NCBI GenBank assembly: GCA_023091665.1
Contig: JALJCQ010000015.1
Location: forward strand, 1,178,001 to 1,242,000
Length of the DNA: 64,000 nt
Reading direction: 5' to 3'
Source of the DNA: Pythium myriotylum
Lineage: Eukaryota; Oomycota; Peronosporomycetes; Pythiales; Pythiaceae
The notes under the pieces were generated by a model. The model was not told the DNA's origin and searched no databases. It saw only the letters and a program-made list of their open reading frames with translations. Made by a program: the position numbers and the translations under genes. Position 1 is the stretch's first letter; every line of letters begins with the position of its first letter. This document shows, one piece after another, positions 1-8,669 of this stretch.

Positions 1-573
1 CGAGAATCGATGGACCCGACTATGAAGTTCGGCGGGGTTTTCGGCGCCGCGGCGCTACTGGATCAATGGGAGCGCTACACCCTGTACCACTCCAGCTTCC
101 GCATCACGATCGTCTCCATGGAGATCTCGGGGCCAGACGAGGCTCCGATCATCACAGTGATATCGAACCTCACGGTGAAGCTCTCTCGTGAGACGTTCAT
201 CCACATATTTCCCCATGTTGCTGACGACGACGCCCTCGTCTCACGGCTCATTGGAACAGAGGTGACGTATCGCGGTATCAACCGGTTCCAGTTTGGACCA
301 GATCACCAGCGTGTGCTCGTGTACGAGTCAGATGTCGACTTCGTCAATGCCTTCCTTTCTGCCGGTGTTAGCCTCAGTGACGTTGCGTTGCTAATGCAGC
401 AGGCACTCATCGCCGACCAGCACTTGCTCGGAGAAGAACCGACGCCGATCGATGTAGAGAACATTGCGAAGTGCTGTGCAGAGAACGTGGAGGAAGCTGC
501 AAGCCAGGAAGCTTGCAGTCCAGAACCGCAACCAAAGAGAACGTGCCAGGACATTGCATTTCTATTGAACTGA
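1..573 (+). CDS. bZIP-family protein, 3' part (cut by window edge)
   Basis: This is the C-terminal part of a protein whose reading frame is already open at base 1, so the 5' end lies outside the window. The visible residues match the C-terminal domain of the two complete bZIP proteins at 8670-9782 and 12741-14375. Shared landmarks are an MDPTMKFG start of the domain, LLDQWERYTLYHSSFR, a strand ending in FPHV, LIGTEV, and FQFGPD followed by a YESDVDFVNAF stretch. By analogy the missing N-terminus should hold the basic region and zipper. The alternation of short strands ending in a glycine-acid turn and a D/E-rich strand suggests a small alpha+beta fold, possibly NTF2/SnoaL-like; that fold is an inference. 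The tail after about residue 150 is low in conservation. It is the first of three related loci in 14 kb. Confidence 0.8.
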   Translation, partial: RESMDPTMKFGGVFGAAALLDQWERYTLYHSSFRITIVSMEISGPDEAPIITVISNLTVKLSRETFIHIFPHVADDDALVSRLIGTEVTYRGINRFQFGPDHQRVLVYESDVDFVNAFLSAGVSLSDVALLMQQALIADQHLLGEEPTPIDVENIAKCCAENVEEAASQEACSPEPQPKRTCQDIAFLLN

Positions 574-653
574 GGAGATCTCATTAAGCAACGAATACAC
601 TACACGACATCGAACTCACTACGTTCACTGCACCACACTCATCGTTTGGCAAC

Positions 654-1238
654 TTAAAGTTGCAGGGCGAGACCAGCAACAGCGACGAGGCCAGCGCTGA
701 ACACAGCACGCGTGGCCGTCAACGCGTCGCTCTTTGTTGTCGGTGCCGGGGTGGTGGCCTTCGGCTTGGTAGTCGAAGGTGTGAGCGAGTCACCATCCGA
801 CGATGAAGGTAGCAGCGGCTTGACGGTACCGGGGGTCTTATCCTTGGATCCTTCGGAGTCTCCCACCGAGGTGGAGCCGCTAGACGAGGACTCGGTCTGG
901 TTACCGGTCTTGCCAGTAAGAAGGGAGACAAGGAAGCCGCCGAAGTCCTTCTGGACGCCCCCAACCTGGAAATCGCACTGGATGTCCTGGTTGGCGCGCT
1001 CGTTGATCTGGTTGATGAACGCCACGCAGTCACGTGTCTTCATGATCTTCTGGGCCTGGTCCTCCGTTGGGAAGTTGGAGATGGTCCAGATATCGTAGCC
1101 AGTCGTGGTCGCGCACTTCTTGAGGCCTTCCGTGGCGTTGGGCAGCAGCTTGCCTTGGATCGCGCCCATATCGCACGGGGTTGCCGAGGCGACGGCGGCG
1201 AAGGCGGCGGCGGCACAGACGATAGCAGAGGTCTTCAT
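654..1238 (-). CDS. elicitin-like secreted protein with GPI-type tail
   Basis: A 194-residue protein with an N-terminal signal peptide (MKTSAIVCAAAAFAAVASA), an elicitin-like domain at about residues 20-115, a Ser/Thr-rich linker with an N-glycosylation site (NQT), and a hydrophobic C-terminus typical of GPI anchoring. Elicitins are extracellular oomycete proteins that bind sterols and lipids; anchored elicitin-like forms sit at the cell surface. The domain is recognised by the spacing of PCD, KKCATTTGYD, RDCVAFI and IQC. Canonical elicitins have six cysteines; only four are visible here, equivalent to Cys1, 2, 4 and 5, so the pair normally forming the Cys3-Cys6 disulfide is absent. The first in-frame ATG (at 1238) follows a GTG two codons upstream and is chosen because it starts the signal peptide. 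An initiator-like sequence lies 21-36 bases upstream. Confidence 0.85.
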   Translation of the reverse strand: MKTSAIVCAAAAFAAVASATPCDMGAIQGKLLPNATEGLKKCATTTGYDIWTISNFPTEDQAQKIMKTRDCVAFINQINERANQDIQCDFQVGGVQKDFGGFLVSLLTGKTGNQTESSSSGSTSVGDSEGSKDKTPGTVKPLLPSSSDGDSLTPSTTKPKATTPAPTTKSDALTATRAVFSAGLVAVAGLALQL

Positions 1239-1747
1239 GGTCACTTGGAGGCTTGCTGGGAAGTTGGTGAATGGTCTCCTCGGAGCCCACGAATTCTCGA
1301 CAACGGGAGAGACATAAGAGAGCGGGTCTATGCTTCAATCTTCCAGGAAAATGGGTACAGTCCGCGAAAAGGCGCGGAGCAGTCGCAGACGAAATTCATT
1401 TTGGCCAATTATATAATGAATAGATTGTTTTCACCCAATTGAAAGTGAGTATCCGGACCGGCAGCCAGAGCCCAGGTGGGAATGTGAAGAGGCGAGGGCA
1501 TCGCTTGTATCCAGGTGGAGATGAACTCATGTATGGGAGGTGGTCGAGTGCGTGCCACGACGAAACGAGGCTCAACGTTCTCCATTGCCATGCACAATCC
1601 AAGTGTCAACGTGTTGGTGACGTTAGAAGAGGTCATGGAAGGTGCAATAGATGGATTAGAAGGTTCTTATACACAAAACTGTGGGCTATCTCGTGCGGCC
1701 ACTTGGGATGGAGTATCCCCTCGCCGCGTCTCCGCTCTCCAGAACAC
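1239..1747. other. intergenic, elicitin-like promoter side
   Basis: No convincing coding sequence. The part next to 1238 is the 5' flank of the elicitin-like gene; a CCAAT box followed by an AT-rich TATATAATG stretch lies at about 1405-1419. The rest is the 3' flank of the phosphatase gene. Confidence 0.5.
1259..1274 (-). promoter_or_regulatory. oomycete initiator-like element of the elicitin-like gene
   Basis: On the minus strand the bases CCATTCACCAACTTCC lie 21-36 bases upstream of the ATG. They partly match the oomycete initiator consensus GCTCATTYBNNNWTTY. The match is imperfect, but the position is typical for the short leaders of oomycete genes. Confidence 0.4.
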
Positions 1748-3382
1748 TTAACACTCCTTGCCAGTCGAGCCGTCCGACGGAATGTAGTAACACCACTTGG
1801 CCGTCACGCCACCAATCTTGGTGCCGCTCAGTCCGGAGCCCGACGTCGCGAACGACCAGTTGTCATCGAAGGTCATGAAGCGAACCTTCAACCAGTTCTC
1901 TGACGCCTGGATCGAGAAGAAACCGTACTCGTTACCGCCGTCGCTGTAACCCGGAGCCGTCCACAACTTCGTGAGCTGTGTCGCGTATGGAGGAATGCCA
2001 CTTGCCGACTCACTCTGGATACCACCGCCAGCACCGTTCTCGATGAAGTGCATGCCGAACGAGGCGTAGTCGTGCTTCGTACCGTGGGTGTGGCCAGCAA
2101 TCCAGAGTTGCGTGCCAAGACCATCCAGAGTCTCCAACCACTTCTTACCACTCGTCTCGCCGAAGTGGCCGTACGGTGAGTAGTGCGAGTTGACGATCTT
2201 CCACGTCGCCTTCGAGTCCTTGACGCCCGAGACAAGCTTGGTCATCGCTTCATCTCCCCACTCCTTGAACTTGCCCACACAGGCATCGTACATGGAGGTG
2301 TCACCATCGCAGCAGTACTTGTTGCCACGGGTCACAGTTTTGCAGACGGTGTCGTTGCCGGTGGCATAGCTGTAGCACTGGCAACAAATCTCGTTGGCGC
2401 CGTGGCTCTCGGCATTGTTCATATCAAGGTTGAAAATATCGACAGTGACGTCGCCCACGCTCAGCGAGTGCTTGTAGAAGTGGTCGGTCAAGACCCAGCG
2501 GTCGTTGTTCGGACTCTTGTACGTGGACTGAAGCGTGAAGCGCTTCTCCAGGTTGGCCACTAGGTCGTCGCCGCTCTTGCAAGCAACCATTTCTTCGCTG
2601 TCGTCGACGCAAATGTAACTGCCTCCACCGTAGTCGTGGTTACCCATGACGTTGATCCATGGCACGTCGCCCATGGCCGCGACCTTGTGGCGCGACTCGA
2701 ACGTCTGCTCAAAGCGGTAGGCCTGGTCCTTGGTGCCCTGAATGCCCGTCCAGTAGAAGTTGTCGCCGTGGCTCAGCACGACCGCCGGCTTGTTGTTGGC
2801 GGCCTCGAGGTCCATGATCTTGGCGACACCGGCCTCGGCGTTCCAGTCGAAACCGTTGTACTTTCCCTTTCGGCGCTGGCAGCACGAGTCATTCTGCGCG
2901 ATCGTCTGGCCCCAATCACCAATGGCAAACGCTGAGACGGTGAACTTCTCGGTAGTTGGGTCCGTGTAGACCTTGGCGTTGGCGCTCGAGCCCGACTTGC
3001 CGCTCGAGGGCGAGGACGTCGACGAGGTCGAGGACGAGGACTTGCCGCCCGAGGAACTGGTCGAGTTGCTGCTGCTGCCCGAGCCGCCGCTCGAGTTGGA
3101 GGCCGAGGAGGAGCTGTCGCTCTTGGTGACGACGAACGCGACGATGGCGCCGGCCACGGCCACGAAGACCACAAGTAGCACGATGAGGGCCTTGCGGTTC
3201 ATGCCTGGCCTCTGACGCGCCTGGGTGAATCGGTTCTTTCCGGACTGGGCGTTCTCGTCGAGGATCTCTTGGCTCGTGATCGACGGAATGTAAATGCGCG
3301 AGTCGGGTGAAGTCTCCGAGGCGTTGGAGACGTGCCGGTTGTTGTTCTTGCCGTAGTAGTGGCCCGAACCCGGGGTCGCCAT
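1748..3382 (-). CDS. membrane-anchored purple acid phosphatase (metallophosphoesterase)
   Basis: A 544-residue type II membrane protein. A cytosolic N-terminus of about 62 residues precedes one transmembrane helix (about 64-86, ALIVLLVVFVAVAGAIVAFV) and a serine/glycine-rich stalk (about 89-134). The extracytoplasmic calcineurin-like phosphoesterase domain follows. It carries the metal-binding motifs of the tartrate-resistant acid phosphatase family in order: AIGDWGQ (155), SHGDNFYWTG (205), MGNHDYGG (246), NSHYSPYGH and IAGHTHGTKH. Family members use a dinuclear metal centre to hydrolyse phosphate monoesters at the cell surface or in secretory compartments. Several Cys pairs (CCQ, CCQCYS, YCCDGD) fit an oxidising compartment. 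The ATG at 3382 was chosen because the frame upstream has only a GTG. The stop is TAA at 1748-1750. Confidence 0.88.
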   Translation of the reverse strand: MATPGSGHYYGKNNNRHVSNASETSPDSRIYIPSITSQEILDENAQSGKNRFTQARQRPGMNRKALIVLLVVFVAVAGAIVAFVVTKSDSSSSASNSSGGSGSSSNSTSSSGGKSSSSTSSTSSPSSGKSGSSANAKVYTDPTTEKFTVSAFAIGDWGQTIAQNDSCCQRRKGKYNGFDWNAEAGVAKIMDLEAANNKPAVVLSHGDNFYWTGIQGTKDQAYRFEQTFESRHKVAAMGDVPWINVMGNHDYGGGSYICVDDSEEMVACKSGDDLVANLEKRFTLQSTYKSPNNDRWVLTDHFYKHSLSVGDVTVDIFNLDMNNAESHGANEICCQCYSYATGNDTVCKTVTRGNKYCCDGDTSMYDACVGKFKEWGDEAMTKLVSGVKDSKATWKIVNSHYSPYGHFGETSGKKWLETLDGLGTQLWIAGHTHGTKHDYASFGMHFIENGAGGGIQSESASGIPPYATQLTKLWTAPGYSDGGNEYGFFSIQASENWLKVRFMTFDDNWSFATSGSGLSGTKIGGVTAKWCYYIPSDGSTGKEC

Positions 3383-3969
3383 GTTGGAAGCGTCGGAACG
3401 TGCACTGGCAGACACAGAGCCAGCTGACGCAGCCACACTGTCGCACTCGGTTCACGATCACCCGCGGGCAAAAAAGCTCTCGGGATCAGCGACAAAGAGA
3501 CCAACTGGTACATGGCTTTCTTTTCTTCGTCAAAGAGAACCAGCGATGCTGCCACCGACTGGCCCGGCTCTGTGCGCGAGAAACCCTTGCCCTTCCACTC
3601 ACCTGTGCCGGGACACTGACTGCTACCTCGCAATCAGACGACCGGTCTGGGTGGACCCCTCTCCCTCACAAACGCGACGGGTACGTTTGCCCTACCCCTT
3701 ATTGCGTGTGCACCGCCAGACGTTGCGGCCGAAGTCGCCGGGTCGCTAGTGCCACAAGTGAAGCCGTTTGGGGTCGTCCAGTCGGTTGCGAGGACACCGA
3801 TTGGGACCGTATCGTACAGCAAAGGTGAACATCTAATAAAACAGGTAGACGGCGTGGACCACGTATGTCGTAAAATCCGATTTTTACGAATATGCCGCCT
3901 TTTTACGCCATCACCGGTGTGTGGGGCTGCTCGCGACCGTGTGGAGAATCCCAGCAAGAAGTGACCAAC
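3383..3969. other. divergent intergenic region
   Basis: Lies between the phosphatase (minus) and a small plus-strand gene, so it probably holds both promoters. Several short ORFs overlap one another on both strands and none resembles a protein; no RNA gene was recognised. Confidence 0.5.
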
Positions 3970-4273
3970 ATGGGCTTGACGGGCGTCGCGGTCGGATCGT
4001 TGATGGGTCTCACGACCAAGCTGGGCAGCAACGCCCTGCAGAAGCTGCCGTACATGCGCCGTACGTCGTATCCATGACTTGATGTATGATCTTGTAACTA
4101 ATGTGTCACTGCTCTTGGCGTCGGGAACAGAGCCCTGGGAGCATGTGCTCTTCATTGGCATCGGCGCGTTCACGGGCAACTACCTCGAGAAGAAGTACAA
4201 GCGAGACCTGGAGGAGGTTGAAGCGCTGCGTCTCTACCTCGAGCGCCGCCCGGATGTCACCCGCAAGGACTAA
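3970..4273 (+). CDS. small conserved-looking protein, two exons
   Basis: Two exons, 3970-4060 and 4131-4273, join in frame across a 70-base GT-AG intron (GTACGT...GGAACAG) to give 77 residues. The N-terminal half (GLTGVAVGSLMGLTTKLGSN) is short and apolar. The second exon starts QPWEHVLFIGIGAFTGNYLEKKY, which looks like one short membrane-associated helix followed by a basic patch. The tail is an acidic/basic helix ending in VTRKD. Small one-helix proteins of this kind are common accessory subunits of mitochondrial complexes, but I cannot assign this one. The ATG at 3970 has a good context (ACCAACATGG). An in-frame ATG at 3892 would add 26 residues and is less likely. Function unknown. Confidence 0.65.
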
Positions 4274-4695
4274 AGTAAATACAGCGGCCTCTTGTTCGAC
4301 TCGTGGATCAGACCGCCGGAATATCTTGCCGTTTTAGTCAGGTCGGACAAGACAACCGCATACTTGGTCGATTATGCGCAAGAAGCGTTCGCAGTTCACA
4401 GTACATGTGGCTCGAGTCCCGTGCAGTCTACGTGGCAGAAATACATTGTTATGACACCTTCATCCATGTTGCGTAAGGGTCGCTGCGTGCTGCAACCCCG
4501 CTCATTACACGTCGACCACTGTAGTAGTGATGGCAAGTTCTGACATTACATGCACACCCTCACTGCGTTCTACGACTTGCTCAGCCTCCACTACTCGATA
4601 TTCTTCCAAATAGCTGCGATCCAAAGCGCGAAAGGACGCGCGGCAGATTCCTTGGGCCACCTGGCAGGAACAATTGCGAAAGTAGGAGTACGATC
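4274..4695. other. intergenic
   Basis: Only short, mutually overlapping ORFs without protein-like features. It contains the 3' end of the small gene and the 5' flank of the dynein gene. Confidence 0.5.
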
Positions 4696-6465
4696 ATGGA
4701 GCTCGCGTATCTGTACACCAAGCAACGCAACACATTTGGCCGCCACTGCGACTTTAAGAATGTGGATGCAAAGGTCCTTGAGACCATTCCCTGCACTGAT
4801 TCGTTAGAGCACGACTACGTCAAGCGTCGACCGATGATTACCAAGCTAGATACTACGCCTGACATGTCCGAGCACGAGGTCAATACAGAGCGTTTAATTA
4901 CAAAGAACTCAAGCATGCGCCACGCTGAAGGCGGATGGCCAAAGGATGTGGATCCAGCAGAACAAAGTGACGTGCAGCGTTTCCGAAAGAAAGCCGAGAA
5001 GGACGACGACTTCAAGCAGGCGGTGAAGTTCCTTGGTCCCATCGTGGATCGTTCACTCAAACAGAACAACACCATCAACATCTACCAGGACTACTTCGAG
5101 CACATGGGTGAAGCAGCAACAACCGAGCAACCGAGTGCCAAGGGGTTAGCAGTCTTCCGCGACCCAGAGCCCATCAAGCGGACGATCAGCAAGATCGACT
5201 GGCATCCTGAGAGCCCGCAAAAGATGGCTGCGTGCTACTGCATCCTCAACTTCCAAGATCCAAAGTTCACCAATGCGCGGATGCCGGCCAACTCCTACAT
5301 TTGGGATGTCATGAACCCTAACACGCCTGAGACCACACTCAAGCCAGCGTCACCACTTGTATGCATGCGATACAACCCGAAGTCTGTTGACCAACTCGTT
5401 GCAGGCTCCTACAACGGGCTCATCAGTTTCTTTGATGTGCGCAAGTCTGGAGCGACTCCTGCTGAGACCTCCGTGATCGAGCATTCTCACCACGATCCAG
5501 TCTACGATGTGTTCTGGATTTCATCAAAGACGGGGAACCAATGTTGCTCAGTGTCAACGGACGGTTGGATGCTATGGTGGGATATTCGCCACTTGGCGCA
5601 GCCCACGCACAAGATCCTACTCAATGACAAAGACGGTATGTCGTTTGGAGGTTCTTCACTCGAGTACAACACGGAAGCTGGACCAACAAAATATCTAGTG
5701 GGCACCGAGCAAGGCGCAGTGTTGAGCATCAACCTCCGAAACGCCAAACAGAACAACGGAATCACCGTATACGACACTGGCTCCGGAAAGCACCACGGCC
5801 CCATCTCGAGCATCCAGCGCAACCCGACCCACAACAAGTTCTTCATGACCATTGGGGACTGGACTGCTCGTCTTTGGTGTGAGGATCTGAAGACTCCCAT
5901 CATGAGCACAGCGTACCACGACTCTTACGTTACGGCCGGTTGCTGGTCGCCAACTCGTGCGGGTGTGTTCTTTGTCACTCGGATGGATGGCGTTGTAGAC
6001 ATCTGGGACTTCTTCTACCGCCAGAACGAAGTGGCGTATTCTCACAAAGTGGGGGATGTGGCCCTTTCTGCTATCAGTGTCCAAGGCAATTCAACTTCAG
6101 GTGGAAAGCTTTTTGCTGTTGGCGATGTAAACGGCATGATTTCGCTCATGGAGTTGTCGGACGGTCTTGCAACGTTGCAGCCTAACGAAAAGGCCGCGAT
6201 CAATGGTATGTTCGAGCGGGAAACGAAGCGGGAAAAGAATCTGGAGGCAAAAGAGAAGGAAATGAAGCGCAAGAAGGCTGCGGCAGAAGAAGGCAAAAGC
6301 GAGGAGCACGGAAGCAGTATGAAAGACGATAAGATGGAAGAGCTCTTGCGGACGGTGGATGCCAACTTCCTTGGCATGATCAAAGAGGCTGAAGACTCTG
6401 AGAATAAGAATATGGAGCACAAAGGCGATTCGATGGGCGGACGACACGGTGACGATGAGAATTAG
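4696..6465 (+). CDS. DNAI2: axonemal dynein intermediate chain 2 (outer arm)
   Basis: A 589-residue, intronless WD-repeat protein. It matches the outer-arm dynein intermediate chain family (human DNAI2, Chlamydomonas IC69/ODA6) along its length: an N-terminal MELAYLYTKQRNTFGRHCDF, the conserved SEHEVNTERL and GGWPKDVDP segments, the IKRTISKIDWHPES entry into the propeller, and WD repeats with STDGWMLWWDIR, IGDWTARLW and MDGVVDIWDF. A C-terminal charged coiled coil begins MFERETKREKNLEAKEKE. The protein links the dynein heavy chains to the doublet microtubule in the flagellum, so it should act in the zoospore axoneme. Length is close to the family norm and no motif is missing. It is convergent with the pseudouridine synthase gene, 46 bases away. 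Confidence 0.95.
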   Translation: MELAYLYTKQRNTFGRHCDFKNVDAKVLETIPCTDSLEHDYVKRRPMITKLDTTPDMSEHEVNTERLITKNSSMRHAEGGWPKDVDPAEQSDVQRFRKKAEKDDDFKQAVKFLGPIVDRSLKQNNTINIYQDYFEHMGEAATTEQPSAKGLAVFRDPEPIKRTISKIDWHPESPQKMAACYCILNFQDPKFTNARMPANSYIWDVMNPNTPETTLKPASPLVCMRYNPKSVDQLVAGSYNGLISFFDVRKSGATPAETSVIEHSHHDPVYDVFWISSKTGNQCCSVSTDGWMLWWDIRHLAQPTHKILLNDKDGMSFGGSSLEYNTEAGPTKYLVGTEQGAVLSINLRNAKQNNGITVYDTGSGKHHGPISSIQRNPTHNKFFMTIGDWTARLWCEDLKTPIMSTAYHDSYVTAGCWSPTRAGVFFVTRMDGVVDIWDFFYRQNEVAYSHKVGDVALSAISVQGNSTSGGKLFAVGDVNGMISLMELSDGLATLQPNEKAAINGMFERETKREKNLEAKEKEMKRKKAAAEEGKSEEHGSSMKDDKMEELLRTVDANFLGMIKEAEDSENKNMEHKGDSMGGRHGDDEN

Positions 6466-6511
6466 CTGGGTGCAGTTCGGTAGCAATGTACTTGTCTGCA
6501 ACGTCTCAAAC

Positions 6512-7609
6512 CTAGTCAAAAGGACATTTGGACTCAACAACAATAATCCTGTTCGTCACAGGGTGGTGAAATCGAATTGCTGCAGCGTGGAGTAACAGGC
6601 GAGGTGCAAGTTTCTTGACTCGCGCTGGCGAGTACAACGAGTCACCGAATATGGGGTGGCCGAGATGGTCCATGTGGACGCGGAGTTGGTGGGTCTTGCC
6701 TGTAATTGGCTTGAGCTCAACAAGAGTCGATGAGTCCTCGTCGTTTTCACCACTTCTCTCAACTACACGCCACTCCGTCTGAGACCTTGCTCCTTCTCCA
6801 TCAGTAGTGTCCGAGTCAACATTAACAACTACTTGCACAAGCCTCTCAGTCTTGCTCGGTGCCATCGAAAGCTCGATTGACCCACAGTCTTGTTTGATGT
6901 GGCCGAGCACCCGCGCGAGGTATGTCTTATCGATCGTCCGATCGCGAAACTGCTTGTTCAGGACCTGAGCAGCCAACCTGGTGAGGGCAACGACAATGAT
7001 ACCAGAGGTTTCATAGTCCAGCCGATGTACCATCCGTGACTCTGGATAGTATTGTCGTAGAAGAGTCTGTACCGATAGTTCCTCTGGCTGGTTTCCGTCG
7101 ACGCTGAGCATGTTATGCGGTTTGTTCACGACGACAATAGCATTGTCTCGATACAGCACCTCGATACGTGTCTCGAGCGGAATACTGTGCCTTTTCTCTC
7201 GAGCCAACTCGCGCGTGTAGATGAGGATACGGTCTCCATGGACGCCTCTTGCGACGGCTCCTTCATCCGGCAGAGAGACTCTAGCGATCAAAGCGTAGTC
7301 ATCTGGATAACGTTGCAAAGACTCCTCCATCACGCCGACACAAAACGAGGCGAGTTCTATTGTAGACGCAAACGTTTCTCTGCTCGCCCCGGCTTCTCGG
7401 ATGCCGTGACAATGGAACAAGCGGACGGCGAGATCAGATGCCACGACGCCAATGCCGGCGGTTCTCAGGCTCTGCAGCTGCGCAGGCGGCGCATCCACCT
7501 CCAGGGCGACGAGCGCGCTCTCCGCGAGTCGGCGTAGCTGCTCGGAGAGCGAGGCGCCGACGCCGTCGTCGTCATCACCGAGTCGCCGTCGCTTGGATGC
7601 GCGAGCCAT
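6512..7609 (-). CDS. RluA-family pseudouridine synthase
   Basis: A 365-residue protein. After a basic N-terminus (MARASKRRRLGDDDD) and a poorly conserved stretch of about 130 residues comes the RluA/RsuA catalytic core. It has the entry motif VLYRDNAIVVVNKPHNMLSV, the signature RMVHRLDYETSGIIVVA with the catalytic Asp of HRLD, LARVLGHI, and the terminal KPITGKTHQLRVHMDHLGHPIFGD segment. These enzymes isomerise uridine to pseudouridine in rRNA, tRNA or mRNA. The lysine/arginine-rich start could be a nuclear or mitochondrial signal. No S4 domain is visible. The ATG at 7609 was preferred over the longer open frame reaching 7792, whose extra residues look non-coding. Confidence 0.88.
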   Translation of the reverse strand: MARASKRRRLGDDDDGVGASLSEQLRRLAESALVALEVDAPPAQLQSLRTAGIGVVASDLAVRLFHCHGIREAGASRETFASTIELASFCVGVMEESLQRYPDDYALIARVSLPDEGAVARGVHGDRILIYTRELAREKRHSIPLETRIEVLYRDNAIVVVNKPHNMLSVDGNQPEELSVQTLLRQYYPESRMVHRLDYETSGIIVVALTRLAAQVLNKQFRDRTIDKTYLARVLGHIKQDCGSIELSMAPSKTERLVQVVVNVDSDTTDGEGARSQTEWRVVERSGENDEDSSTLVELKPITGKTHQLRVHMDHLGHPIFGDSLYSPARVKKLAPRLLLHAAAIRFHHPVTNRIIVVESKCPFD

Positions 7610-8267
7610 TGGTGACGCGATCAATTCTGACAGTTCCTGAGGCGGAGCAGATATAGAAACGTTTCTATCCAGAGTTGGTGGGTTATGGTGGGTTACACTG
7701 TACTGTACGCCGGCTTCAACAATCCCGATTTGCCTGTTGAGGAATCGGCCCACGGTCGGGAGGAAGGACGGGGCGCAATCGCGACAGCACATCCCGCAGT
7801 GGCACTGCCTTCTCTACGAAAGTGAATCTGGGTCGAGGCACTCGAGTCTCCCGTTGCCCCGTTCCCACACAGCGGACCTTGCCGGTCTCACGTTGTCCCG
7901 TTCCTGGCGGTTGCGACCGTCGGAGGTCCCCCGCCCAATGCGGGAGCCCGCGTCCCGAGTTTCCTTCGCGTCGACGGCCGCTTCGCGCCGTGAGGCTGGG
8001 CGGCAGCCGAGCGACGAACGACGAACCGACTCCTTCTTGCCATCTCGGGCATCGTTCGCAAGCAGGATGCTCTCGAGTGGTGTTGGTCATCGCTCTTGTC
8101 AACACACACGGTTCTGTTTTGCGTCTGTGGAGGGGGCGGATTATTCGTGGGCAGAAGCGTCTCGCTTCGGTTCGGTGCGGATGCAGAGTCTGGTCTGCGA
8201 GCCACCGTGTGTGCCACGAGTGCACAGACCGCATGGAGCCGATTGAGGCATTGGAGGCTCCTCTCCC
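7610..8267. other. intergenic, many overlapping short ORFs
   Basis: A GC-rich stretch with long ORFs in several frames, including a 203-codon minus-strand frame covering most of it. Compositions are Arg/Pro/Ser-rich in all frames, with no domain and no splice-consistent structure. I treat it as non-coding. Confidence 0.45.
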
Positions 8268-8447
8268 ATGCTGAGGCGTCTTGAAGCAGCGCCGGCTCTG
8301 TCGCTTCGTCATCCGCGGTTGCGCCACTTCAGTGCCAAAGACCGCAAATTTGGGTGATTGTGAGTCCTTCCTGAACTAATACCCCTCCATGTCAGCACTC
8401 ACCAAATCCCACCTGGTGGCATATTTGCTCTTCTTATGATCCTGTGA
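8268..8447 (+). CDS. candidate small mitochondrial protein, spliced
   Basis: An ATG at 8268 opens a frame that reads like a mitochondrial presequence: it starts MLRRLEAAPALSLRHP, continues RLRHFSAKDRKFG, is rich in Arg, Leu, Ala and Ser, and has an RxxFSA cleavage-like site. The frame is closed by TGA unless a 42-base intron is removed (8354-8395, GTGATT...CTAAT...GTCAG). Splicing gives the continuation THQIPPGGIFALLMIL, a short membrane-like helix, and a stop at 8445-8447. A second donor (GTGAGA at 8444) could instead extend the helix into an exon at 8497-8587. The intron is shorter than most in the window. The gene model is a hypothesis based on protein character; no family is recognised. 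Confidence 0.35.
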
Positions 8448-8669
8448 GAATGGATTCTACGGCAATTCCACGACTTTTCGGGGCTCCTCTGATCAGCTTG
8501 CTGGCCGTCTGCGCTGCTCAGCGGTGCCCGTCCTCTGGCCACCTGTCAGTCGTCACGGATTCTGGCCATGCGTTTAGAAAGGGATAATCCTGCCCCGATG
8601 AGCAACTGCGAGTGCAAGCCAGCGCCATTTCTCCGTTAGTTCCGCTTTCTCGACGGGCCGCGCACCGCA

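Noticed and set aside
7716..8327. 203-codon minus-strand frame upstream of the pseudouridine synthase
   Set aside because: Arg/Pro/His-rich in a GC-rich spacer, with equally long frames on the other strand and no motif.
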